DNA of 64,000 nucleotides from Mycolicibacterium sp. P1-5. Lineage in GTDB: Bacteria; Actinomycetota; Actinomycetes; Mycobacteriales; Mycobacteriaceae. Under the pieces are notes generated by a model. That model made no database searches and had not been told where the DNA came from. It saw nothing but the letters and a program-made list of their open reading frames with translations. The stretch spans positions 1-64,000 of the forward strand of contig NZ_NPKT01000013.1 of NCBI RefSeq assembly GCF_008329565.1. The letters are read 5' to 3'. Position 1 is the stretch's first letter; each line of letters opens with the position of its first letter. A program made the translations under genes and the position numbers. Shown piece after piece: positions 1 through 7,791 of the stretch.

Positions 1-120
1 GCCACCGCCGTCAACCAGACTCAGCTCGTTGTCCAAACCTGCGTGCGAGGTACCTGTCCCGACGAACAACGCCGCGACGGCAGCGATCATCGCCACCAGC
101 ACTCGACCCACGTATTTCAT
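1..120 (-). CDS. MspA-family porin, N-terminal fragment (continues past left edge)
   Basis: The first 40 codons of an outer-membrane (mycomembrane) porin lie on the minus strand, starting with ATG at 120. Residues 1-27 form a Sec signal peptide with a hydrophobic core ending in the cleavage site TSHA, and the mature start GLDNELSLVDG matches what I recall of the MspA mature N-terminus. A good ribosome site (AAGGGG) sits just upstream of the ATG. MspA porins form octameric channels that let small hydrophilic nutrients cross the mycomembrane, and they are typical of fast growers. Residues 39-40 read Gly-Gly where MspA has Gln-Asp, so this may be a divergent paralog. The rest of the gene is outside the window. 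Confidence 0.85.
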   Translation of the reverse strand, partial: MKYVGRVLVAMIAAVAALFVGTGTSHAGLDNELSLVDGGG

Positions 121-304
121 GCTGACCCCTTGTGCTCAGTGGTTCGACGGTGATCGGGGGGCCCGGTTCACCGAGGTTCGTCGCGCCGTGACAGGCCTCA
201 CAGCCAGTCATGACAAAAGCCTCATCGGCAACAGATGCAACAGTGTTACCAGGTTCGCCCAAAAATATCTCGGCGAACGCGGCGCGTCTGCTTGACCATG
301 TCGA

Positions 305-1867
305 TCAGGCGGTTGCCCGCAGGCTAAGTGAGAGTAGTAGCCGGACGTCAGGATCGCTCAGTGAAGTGGAAAGTACCTGCTCAAGGCGGCGCACCCGATA
401 GCGGACCGTGTTCGGGTGCACCTGCAGCGCCGCGGCGGCCGCCGCCACGTCGCCGAAGCAGTCGAGATAAATCTGCAGGGTCTCGGCCAGGTTGGGCTCG
501 GACTGACGCAGTCCGCGTACGCGAGGGTCGATCAGCCTTTCGTCGGCGGACACCAGGGTGACGATCTCGTCGAGCAGCACCGTGGTGCGCGCCTCGGCCA
601 GCGTGGTCACCTGACCGAACACCGGGTGGCGCTGCGCGCTGTCGAAGACGCGGTCGATCTCGCGGCGGGCGGCGGCGACGGCGGACAGCCCGGCGATCGG
701 GGCCGCGATCACCGCATGCAGGTCCAGTCCGAGCTCGGTGCGCAGCGTGGCGATGGTGCCGCGGATCCACGACACCACGGCGGCGGTGCGCCCGGAGTCG
801 GGCAATGCGACATAGACCCGGGACCCGTTGGCGGCGACCTGTGCATCCGGCCGAAAGGCGCTGGCGCTCAACGCCAGAACATCAGACAGCCGAGCCTCGG
901 CATCGGAGGCGACGAAGCCGATCACCGCGGCGCGACCGTCGAGCGGGATGCGGAGTTCCCGCGCCACGCCGGGCACATCCAGGTCGTCGGCGTCGCTCAG
1001 CCCGAGCAGCTGCTGCACGGCCAGCAGATGGGCGGATGGCCGAGCGGCCAGCCGGGCCGTGATCCTGGCCGCCAGCACCGCCGCCCCGCGCAACACCTGA
1101 TCGGCATCGTCGGCCAGCGATCGTGAACCCTGCTGCACCCAGATGGTGCCCTCGAAACCCGGACGCTGGTCTCGGCGATGGATGCCGATCGCCAGCCTCG
1201 GCCGCAGTCCCAATTCGGGCCGTTCGTCGACCGCCACCACGTCGGTGCTCGCCCGGAGCCTGTCGAAGATGCCCCACTGGGCGATCCACCGCAGATGCTC
1301 GGGCGGGCCTGCGCGGCCCAGGATCGACAACCGCCGCAGCTCGTCGGCCTCGTCGTTGGATGCCGAATAGGCCAGCACGTGGGAACCCTGATCCTCGATG
1401 CTGACCATGCCGTGGGTGCGGTCGGCGATCGACTGGGCAAGGGCGAACAAATCGGTGCTCGAATCGGTGACCGCGTCGGATCGACGGTGTTCGAAGACAT
1501 GGTTGACCAGGCGGTACAGCCGCTCCCAGCGTGCCTTCTCCTCGACCGCGACCACCGCCGTGCCCGCTGCGACCGCACGGGCGACGACGGCCTCGGACGG
1601 CCCCTTGACGAAGATCGCCGCGGGACAACCGTGCGCGGCGATCTGCCGGTCCAGCCATCGGACGGCATCGGCGTCGGAGATGCCGAGCAGGAAGAACACG
1701 TCGGCCGAGCCGGCGCTGACCGCCAGACCCAACCGGACGTCGTCGGCGTCGATCAGCGCGACCGAGCGCACCGGGCGGTCGAGGCCTCGTGGCGCTTCGA
1801 CGAGCCGGACCACCGTTGCATCCAGGGCCAACACCAGCTGACCCAGCCCGACGCCGGCCTCGCCCAT
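305..1867 (-). CDS. pruC: PucR-family transcriptional regulator of proline use (PruC, Rv1186c-like)
   Basis: A 520-residue regulator, ATG at 1867. The N-terminal part resembles the PucR ligand-sensing region, the middle a GGDEF-like PucR domain, and residues about 473-499 form the C-terminal PucR helix-turn-helix (DVAAAAAALQVHPNTVRYRV). It is divergent from pruA with an 84-bp gap, the same arrangement as Rv1186c-Rv1187 in M. tuberculosis, where the regulator activates proline catabolism genes. Length is close to Rv1186c. It probably senses proline or a breakdown product and controls pruAB; a palindrome at 1901-1916 is the obvious binding-site candidate. The reading frame stays open far upstream across pruA, but that part is antisense to pruA and is not coding. 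Confidence 0.88.
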   Translation of the reverse strand: MGEAGVGLGQLVLALDATVVRLVEAPRGLDRPVRSVALIDADDVRLGLAVSAGSADVFFLLGISDADAVRWLDRQIAAHGCPAAIFVKGPSEAVVARAVAAGTAVVAVEEKARWERLYRLVNHVFEHRRSDAVTDSSTDLFALAQSIADRTHGMVSIEDQGSHVLAYSASNDEADELRRLSILGRAGPPEHLRWIAQWGIFDRLRASTDVVAVDERPELGLRPRLAIGIHRRDQRPGFEGTIWVQQGSRSLADDADQVLRGAAVLAARITARLAARPSAHLLAVQQLLGLSDADDLDVPGVARELRIPLDGRAAVIGFVASDAEARLSDVLALSASAFRPDAQVAANGSRVYVALPDSGRTAAVVSWIRGTIATLRTELGLDLHAVIAAPIAGLSAVAAARREIDRVFDSAQRHPVFGQVTTLAEARTTVLLDEIVTLVSADERLIDPRVRGLRQSEPNLAETLQIYLDCFGDVAAAAAALQVHPNTVRYRVRRLEQVLSTSLSDPDVRLLLSLSLRATA

Positions 1868-1870
1868 GTT

Positions 1871-1926
1871 GTCCGATCCTACTAGACGACAGATGCAGCT
1901 TTGGCTGATCAGCCAACAGATCGGAC
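1871..1926. promoter_or_regulatory. Nested palindromes in the pruC-pruA control region
   Basis: TTGGCTGATCAGCCAA at 1901-1916 is a perfect 16-bp palindrome. It is flanked symmetrically by GTCCGATC (1871-1878) and GATCGGAC (1919-1926), an 8-bp inverted pair. The site lies between the divergent starts of the PucR-type regulator (1867) and pruA (1952). I infer an operator for the PucR-type regulator; binding is not shown by sequence alone. Confidence 0.6.
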
Positions 1927-1951
1927 GGCCGGCCGGATCATTCTGAACTGC

Positions 1952-3583
1952 ATGGACGCCCGCACCGATGTTCCCGCGCCGGCGAACGAGCCGGTTCACG
2001 ACTACGCACCTGGATCCGCCGAACGGGACCGCCTCACCGCGGCCCTGCGCGATCTGTCCACCGCGCCCATCGACCTGCCGCACGTCATCGGCGGCCGACA
2101 TCGCCTCGGTGACGGCGACCGCATCGATGTGGTTCAGCCGCACCGGCACAGGGCCCGGCTCGGCACGTTGTCCAACGGCACCGCCGCCGACGCCGTGGCT
2201 GCGGTGGATGCGGCGATGGCCGCCAAACATGACTGGGCGGCCACCCCATTCGACGAACGGGCTGCGGTGTTCCTGCGGGCCGCCGACCTGCTGGCCGGCC
2301 CCTGGCGGGAAAAGATCGCGGCGGCGACCATGCTGGGCCAGTCCAAGACCGCCTACCAAGCCGAAATCGACGCCCCGTGCGAGCTGGTCGACTTCTGGCG
2401 CTTCAATGTCGCCTTCGCCCGGCAGATCCTGGCGCAGCAGCCGATCAGCGGCCCGGGTGTCTGGAATCGCACCGACTACCGCCCGCTGGACGGGTTCGTC
2501 TATGCCATCACGCCGTTCAACTTCACCGCGATCGCCGCGAACCTGCCGACCGCACCGGCGCTGATGGGCAACACCGTGGTGTGGAAGCCGTCGATCACCC
2601 AAACCCTCGCGGCGTATCTGACGATGCAACTGCTCGAGGCCGCCGGCCTGCCACCCGGGGTGATCAATCTCGTCACAGGTGACGGGTTCGCGGTCTCCGA
2701 TGTGCTGCTGGCCGACCGGCGGCTGTCCGGTATCCACTTCACCGGATCGACCGCCACCTTCGTCCAACTGTGGCGTGAGGTGGGCACCCGCATCGCGGAT
2801 TATGACAGCTATCCGCGCCTGGTCGGTGAGACCGGCGGTAAAGACTTCGTTGTCGCGCACAGCTCGGCGAATCCGGATGTGTTGCGCACGGCGCTGATTC
2901 GCGGGGCGTTCGACTATCAGGGCCAGAAGTGTTCGGCCGCCTCGCGGGCGTTCATTCCGCGCTCGGTGTGGCAGACCATGGGTGACGATTTCCTCGGCGC
3001 CACCGAGGCGTTGGCCTACGGCGACGTCACGGACCTCACAAACTACGGCGGGGCCGTCATCGACGACCGCGCCTTCGCCAAGATCTCGCGGGCTTTGGAA
3101 AGAGCGAAGTGCGCACCACATGTCACGATCGCTGTCGGTGGCGAATGTGACGACAGCGAGGGCTATTTCGTGCGTCCCACGGTCCTGCTGTCCGATGATC
3201 CGACCGACGAGGCATTCACATGCGAATACTTCGGGCCGATCCTGGCCGTGCACGTCTATCCCGACGACGAGTTCGACGCCGTTCTCGACGTCGTCGACCG
3301 TGGATCCCGCTACGCGCTGACCGGCGCGGTGATCGCCGACGACCGGTCCGCAGTCCAGATCGCCGCCGAGCGACTGAGATTCGCCGCGGGCAATTTCTAT
3401 ATCAACGACAAGCCGACCGGCGCCGTCGTCGGGCAGCAGCCGTTCGGGGGGTCGCGCGCTTCGGGCACCAACGACAAGGCCGGCTCGCCGCTGAACCTGC
3501 TGCGCTGGACCTCGGCACGCTCGATCAAGGAAACCTTCGTCCCGCCGACCAGCCACATCTATCCGCACATGGCGGTGCAGTGA
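1952..3583 (+). CDS. pruA: L-glutamate gamma-semialdehyde (1-pyrroline-5-carboxylate) dehydrogenase
   Basis: A 543-residue aldehyde dehydrogenase that oxidises glutamate semialdehyde to glutamate with NAD+, the second step of proline breakdown. The ALDH fold is intact: general-base Glu at residue 293 (LVGETGGKD), catalytic Cys at residue 327 (YQGQKCSAASRAF), and the C-terminal PFGGSRASGTNDKAG loop. The product follows M. tuberculosis Rv1187 almost throughout. ATG at 1952 (MDARTD) is preferred over an in-frame TTG at 1901 because it matches the Rv1187 N-terminus and because 1901 falls inside the palindrome. The stop codon overlaps the pruB start by one base (TGATG), so the two are translationally coupled. 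Confidence 0.95.
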   Translation: MDARTDVPAPANEPVHDYAPGSAERDRLTAALRDLSTAPIDLPHVIGGRHRLGDGDRIDVVQPHRHRARLGTLSNGTAADAVAAVDAAMAAKHDWAATPFDERAAVFLRAADLLAGPWREKIAAATMLGQSKTAYQAEIDAPCELVDFWRFNVAFARQILAQQPISGPGVWNRTDYRPLDGFVYAITPFNFTAIAANLPTAPALMGNTVVWKPSITQTLAAYLTMQLLEAAGLPPGVINLVTGDGFAVSDVLLADRRLSGIHFTGSTATFVQLWREVGTRIADYDSYPRLVGETGGKDFVVAHSSANPDVLRTALIRGAFDYQGQKCSAASRAFIPRSVWQTMGDDFLGATEALAYGDVTDLTNYGGAVIDDRAFAKISRALERAKCAPHVTIAVGGECDDSEGYFVRPTVLLSDDPTDEAFTCEYFGPILAVHVYPDDEFDAVLDVVDRGSRYALTGAVIADDRSAVQIAAERLRFAAGNFYINDKPTGAVVGQQPFGGSRASGTNDKAGSPLNLLRWTSARSIKETFVPPTSHIYPHMAVQ

Positions 3584-4539
3584 TGAGCGCCTTCACGGCG
3601 GTCGCACGACCGGCCATCCTGGCCGTCGGTCGCTCGAACCGGTTGCGGCACAGCGTCGAACATCTGCCACTCGCGCGTGACGTGGTGGCCCGGTTCGTGC
3701 CGGGGAAGATCATCGACGACGCGTTGACCGCGGTCACCGTGCTGCGTGACTCGAAACGCATGGTGAGCATCGACTACCTCGGCGAGGACGTCACCGACGT
3801 CGACGCGGCCGATGACACCGTCGAGGTGTACCTACAACTGCTCGACGCACTGGGTGACCGGGCCGAGAACGCGGCGATCGTCCGTCCGCTGGAGGTGTCG
3901 CTGAAACTGTCCGCGCTCGGGCAGGCGCTGCCCAAAGACGGTGACAAGATCGCGTTCGAGAACGCGCATACGATCTGCCAGCGGGCGCAGCAGGTCGGCG
4001 TCTGGGTGACCGTCGATGCCGAGGATCACACCACCACCGACTCGAGACTTGCGATCGTGCGCGAGCTGCGCACCGAGTTCGACTGGCTGGGAACTGTTTT
4101 ACAGGCCTACCTCAAACGCAGCGAGACCGACTGCGCCGAGTTCGCGCGGGCCGGAGCGCGGATCCGGCTGTGCAAGGGCGCCTACGATGAACCGGCCTCG
4201 GTGGCCTACCGCGATGCCGATGAGGTCGCCGATTCTTACCTGCGTTGTCTGCGGACACTGATGGCCGGCGCGGGATACCCGATGGTCGCTTCGCACGATC
4301 CAGCGGTCATCGCCGCGGCCGGTGAGATGACACGCGAATTCGCCCGGGAGACAGATCGATTCGAGTACCAGATGCTCTACGGTATCCGCGATGACGAGCA
4401 GTGCCGGCTGGCGGTCGAGAGCAATCAGGTTCGGGTGTACGTTCCATTCGGCGCGCAGTGGTACGGGTACTTCGTCCGCCGACTTGCCGAACGCCCGGCC
4501 AACCTGATGTTCTTCCTACGAGCATTGACGCACCGCTAA
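3583..4539 (+). CDS. pruB: Proline dehydrogenase, monofunctional
   Basis: A 318-residue FAD-dependent proline dehydrogenase (PutA N-terminal-like TIM barrel, Rv1188 ortholog) that converts proline to 1-pyrroline-5-carboxylate and passes electrons to the membrane quinone pool. Typical motifs are visible: RLCKGAYDEP near residue 195, a FEYQMLYGIR segment and the C-terminal VYVPFGAQWYGYFVRRLAERP. Two separate proteins rather than a fused PutA is normal for actinobacteria. It starts in the pruA stop codon, so the pair forms one operon, probably under the divergent PucR-type regulator. Confidence 0.94.
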   Translation: MSAFTAVARPAILAVGRSNRLRHSVEHLPLARDVVARFVPGKIIDDALTAVTVLRDSKRMVSIDYLGEDVTDVDAADDTVEVYLQLLDALGDRAENAAIVRPLEVSLKLSALGQALPKDGDKIAFENAHTICQRAQQVGVWVTVDAEDHTTTDSRLAIVRELRTEFDWLGTVLQAYLKRSETDCAEFARAGARIRLCKGAYDEPASVAYRDADEVADSYLRCLRTLMAGAGYPMVASHDPAVIAAAGEMTREFARETDRFEYQMLYGIRDDEQCRLAVESNQVRVYVPFGAQWYGYFVRRLAERPANLMFFLRALTHR

Positions 4540-4553
4540 CCGAAGGACGCCCC

Positions 4554-5300
4554 CTGAGCGCACTGGACGCCGTCACCTTGCTGATCGCCGGTGTGCTTGG
4601 TGGATTGACAGGCAGCATCGCCGGTCTGGCGTCGGTGGCCACCTATCCGGCTCTGCTGGCCGTCGGGCTGCCGCCGGTGACGGCCAACGTGACCAACACG
4701 GTGGCCCTGGTGTTCAACGGCATCGGCTCGGCGTGGGGATCGCGCCCGGAACTCGTCGGGCAGGGTCGCTTCATCGCCCGGATGGCGCCGGTGACCCTCG
4801 CCGGCGGGGCGGCGGGCGCGGCGCTGCTGCTGACGACGCCGGCGGCCTCGTTCGAAAAAGTCGTGCCGGTTCTGCTGGCCCTGTCCTCGGTGGCGATCGT
4901 CGCACCGCGCGGCACGCCGCATCCGGGTGGCCGGCGGCGGCGGGTGGTGGTGGCCGAGGCGGTCGCGATCTTCGGAATCGCGCTCTACGGCGGCTATTTC
5001 GGCGCGGCGGCCGGCGTGCTGTTCCTGGCGCTGCTGCTCAACGCTGGCGCAGACAGCCTGGCCCACGCCAATGCCGCCAAGAACATCTTGCTCGGGCTGG
5101 CCAACTGTATTGCGGCAGTGATGTTCGCGGTGTTTGCGCCTGTGCACTGGCTCGCAGTCATCCCACTGGGTGCGGGCTGCCTGATCGGTTCCCGGCTCGG
5201 ACCCATCGTCGTCCGGCACGCTCCGGGTACCCCGCTGCGGATCCTCATCGGCGCCGCCGGTCTGCTGCTGGCGGTCAAACTCGGCTTCGACGCGTACTGA
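4554..5300 (+). CDS. TauE/SafE-family membrane permease, probable CTG start
   Basis: About 248 residues with seven to eight hydrophobic segments and the TauE/SafE (DUF81) pattern: a glycine-rich first helix (GVLGGLTGSIAGLASVATYP), two repeated half-domains, and the AHANAAKNILLGLAN segment in the second half. The family exports sulfonates, sulfite or related organic anions, but the substrate here is unknown. In this frame I see no ATG, GTG or TTG near the natural start. A strong ribosome site GAAGGA (4542-4547) lies six bases before CTG at 4554, which gives the normal family length, so CTG is the likely start. It follows pruB by 14 bp and may be in its operon. Its end overlaps the convergent acyltransferase gene by 26 bp. 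Confidence 0.8.
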   Translation: MSALDAVTLLIAGVLGGLTGSIAGLASVATYPALLAVGLPPVTANVTNTVALVFNGIGSAWGSRPELVGQGRFIARMAPVTLAGGAAGAALLLTTPAASFEKVVPVLLALSSVAIVAPRGTPHPGGRRRRVVVAEAVAIFGIALYGGYFGAAAGVLFLALLLNAGADSLAHANAAKNILLGLANCIAAVMFAVFAPVHWLAVIPLGAGCLIGSRLGPIVVRHAPGTPLRILIGAAGLLLAVKLGFDAY

Positions 5301-6573
5301 CCGGCGCCAGCGCCACCAGCGCCACGCCTACGGCGAGCCCGGCACTCGCAGCGATGGGAAACCGCCCGCCGGGGGCGAAGCCGAGCGCGGCGAATATCGA
5401 GATCGTCGCCGCGATGGCCGCGGTGCCCGCGAACAACAGCACCTCGCCGAGCCGGGGCGGGATGGGCACCCCTACCGTGGGCAGCGGCGCCGAGAACAAC
5501 TTTCGGCCCCACCACAACAACACCAGCTCGGCGGCAGCGACGACGGCCAGGATCGCCACCCACTCCAGCCGGAACCACCACCAGGCCGCCGAGCCCAGCG
5601 CCGGTTGCGGCAGCAGTCCGGTCGGATACCCGGCGAGGGCCACGATCACCACCGGAACCATGTGCCATAGGTAGAGCGCCATCACATTGTCGTTGGCGAC
5701 CGCCAGAATGCGTCGCGCACCAACCGATTTCACTAGTCGGTCAACCGCCGGGGCCATCGCCAGGGCGACGCCGGCCTGCACACCGCCGAGGGCCAGGAGC
5801 GCCAGGTTTGGCGGACCGGTGTTGTTCACGGTCGCACCCGGTACGCCGATCATGCTGACCGGATACGGCCCGACGGTGACCAGCAGCACCAAAACGACTG
5901 CCGAAAGCACCGTCAGCGCGATTGCCGCGCGCCGGCACAGCGTGCCGTCATGCCAGGCGATACCGAGCTGATAAAGCACCCACCACACCAGCAGATAATT
6001 CAGCCAGCCGACGTAGGGCAGGTGCCCGCCGATGTCCGCCAGGTCTACCGCCGCGACCGCGACCGTCATGACGAACGGCACCCACTTGCCCCAGCGCCGG
6101 TGCGCGGCGACCGCGACCGGCGTCAGCGCGACCACCAGCACGTAGATGCCCAGGAACCACAGATGCATGGCCACCGCCCAGGCGCCGAAGTCGAGCTCCG
6201 AACCGGCCACTCCGACGCGGGTCAGCATCGCCACGACCAGCAAGGCGAACGCCACGTAGACCACTGTCGGTCCGACGGGGCGGACAAGGCGCCGGCGCAA
6301 CCAGGCCTGCCGCGATTCGGCGGGATCACGGCAGGTCCACGACACCGCACTGGCGTAACCGGCCACCACGAAGAACACCGGGACGACCTGGAAAATCCAC
6401 GTGAGCCACTGGGTCCACGGCAGGTCGACGAGTGGGTTCTCCCGCCAGAATGACCCGTCGGAGAAGCTCAGTGACGCCGCGATCCAATGCCCGATCACGA
6501 CGAATACCAAGGCAACTACGCGGTACAGGTCCATCGCATGGTTGCGCACCGTCGTCGTCGCAGCGTTGGTCAC
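5275..6573 (-). CDS. Acyltransferase-3 family integral membrane protein
   Basis: 432 residues with about ten membrane helices. The first helix begins MDLYRVVALVFVVIGHWIA, holding the family His, and later segments carry the arginine-rich loop WLRRRLVRPVGP and LYLWHMVPVV, typical of Acyltransferase-3/OafA-type enzymes. These move acyl groups onto cell-surface glycans or glycolipids from the cytoplasmic side. It borders the polysaccharide locus, so O-acylation of that polymer is a reasonable inference, not shown. GTG at 6573 is used; ATG at 6534 is an alternative that would begin directly at the first helix. Confidence 0.82.
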   Translation of the reverse strand: MTNAATTTVRNHAMDLYRVVALVFVVIGHWIAASLSFSDGSFWRENPLVDLPWTQWLTWIFQVVPVFFVVAGYASAVSWTCRDPAESRQAWLRRRLVRPVGPTVVYVAFALLVVAMLTRVGVAGSELDFGAWAVAMHLWFLGIYVLVVALTPVAVAAHRRWGKWVPFVMTVAVAAVDLADIGGHLPYVGWLNYLLVWWVLYQLGIAWHDGTLCRRAAIALTVLSAVVLVLLVTVGPYPVSMIGVPGATVNNTGPPNLALLALGGVQAGVALAMAPAVDRLVKSVGARRILAVANDNVMALYLWHMVPVVIVALAGYPTGLLPQPALGSAAWWWFRLEWVAILAVVAAAELVLLWWGRKLFSAPLPTVGVPIPPRLGEVLLFAGTAAIAATISIFAALGFAPGGRFPIAASAGLAVGVALVALAPVSTRRSRV

Positions 6574-6681
6574 GGATCCATTGTGGCCGACCGTTACCGG
6601 GTTCGTAGGCGCACGGTCGAGCCGTTTGCTTGCCGCGGCCGGTAGCCTGAATCGAGGCTGTGGATCGAGGGCGGAGGGGAT

Positions 6682-7791
6682 ATGGCAGACCTATTGTTCG
6701 ACGTCCGCCACATCAATTCCAGTGGCATCGGCACCTATATTCGGATGCAGCTGCCGCAGTTGGCGGAAACGATGTCCCGAAATGGTCTCCGACTTGCCAT
6801 TCTGGCGGACGAGGATTCGGCGCCCCGAGTCGATGCGAATACCGCGGTGGTGTTGACCGAACCCCCGAATGCACCCATGTATTCGTTGAACGAGCAGCGG
6901 GTGTGGGATCACGCGTTGAAGCAGACCCGACCCCGGGCGATTTGGCTGCCGCAATATCCCTATCCGCTCCCGTTGTTGAAGCCGGCGAACCGGGGTATCG
7001 CGACATTCGTCACCGTGCACGACACAATTCAGCTGCTGCCGCCCGAAATCAGCGCGCAGAACTGGGTTCGCCGCGCGTACGCGCGCACCATGTTCGCCAT
7101 CGACGCGCGTAAGTGCCGGGCGATTTTCACCCCGTCCGAGGCGACTGCCGCCGCGCTTCGCCAGGTGGCCCGGTGCACGCCGATCGTCTCCCCGATTCCG
7201 GTCGGCGACGAGTGGTTCGCCGAGGTTGATCCCGCGTTGTCGCCGGTGCAGGGCAGATATCTGCTTTACGTCGGCAACGTGAAGCGCCACAAGAATTTGC
7301 CGATGCTGTTGCAGGCGTTCGCCGACGTGGCCGAGTCGATTCCGCACAACCTGGTGATCGCCGGGGGCGGGGAGTCGCTGCGGACGCTCGACGAGCGCGT
7401 CCAGGAGGTGGCCACCAGCCTCGGCGACCGGGTCATCCTCGCCGGGCGGCTGGAGTTCCAGGCGTTGCGGGCGCTCGTCGCAGGCGCTGAGCTGTTGGCG
7501 ATGCCGTCGCTGTGCGAGGGGGCCGGTCTGCCGCCGTTGGAAGCGATGGCATCGCACACCGCTGTTCTCGCATCCGACATCCCCGCAGTCAGAGAAACGT
7601 GCGGCGACGGTGCCGACTACTTCGACCCCACCGACATCCCGGGCTTGTCGGCGCTGCTGCGCAAGTATTGCAGCGACGACGCCGCCCGCGCCGACCTGGC
7701 GGCCAGGGGCTGGTCGTATGTCAACCGGCGGCAGGCAGAAGCGCCGTTCACCGCGGCCGTGGACGCGATCTGCGCGGAGTTGCGAACGTGA
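6682..7791 (+). CDS. GT4-family glycosyltransferase (GT-B fold)
   Basis: 369 residues, ATG at 6682 after a GGAGGGG ribosome site. The N-terminal half has the SSGIGTYIR glycine loop that binds the acceptor side in retaining GT4 enzymes. The C-terminal nucleotide-sugar domain shows YVGNVKRHKN, VIAGGG and the E-x7-E motif in CEGAGLPPLEAMA (about residues 278-290). No signal peptide or membrane helix, so it acts in the cytoplasm, probably adding a sugar to the lipid-linked repeat of the neighbouring polysaccharide. Donor and acceptor cannot be read from the sequence. The stop overlaps the next start by four bases (GTGA). Confidence 0.85.
   Translation: MADLLFDVRHINSSGIGTYIRMQLPQLAETMSRNGLRLAILADEDSAPRVDANTAVVLTEPPNAPMYSLNEQRVWDHALKQTRPRAIWLPQYPYPLPLLKPANRGIATFVTVHDTIQLLPPEISAQNWVRRAYARTMFAIDARKCRAIFTPSEATAAALRQVARCTPIVSPIPVGDEWFAEVDPALSPVQGRYLLYVGNVKRHKNLPMLLQAFADVAESIPHNLVIAGGGESLRTLDERVQEVATSLGDRVILAGRLEFQALRALVAGAELLAMPSLCEGAGLPPLEAMASHTAVLASDIPAVRETCGDGADYFDPTDIPGLSALLRKYCSDDAARADLAARGWSYVNRRQAEAPFTAAVDAICAELRT

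Noticed and set aside
11..262. Minus-strand frame with a CxxCH heme-like motif upstream of the porin
   Set aside because: It overlaps the porin signal peptide in another frame, has no signal peptide and no conserved features; the motif is chance.
1868..3568. Long minus-strand frame continuing the PucR-type regulator upstream across pruA
   Set aside because: It is antisense to the clearly conserved pruA gene and its composition is Arg/Gly-rich shadow sequence; the regulator has a natural ATG at 1867.
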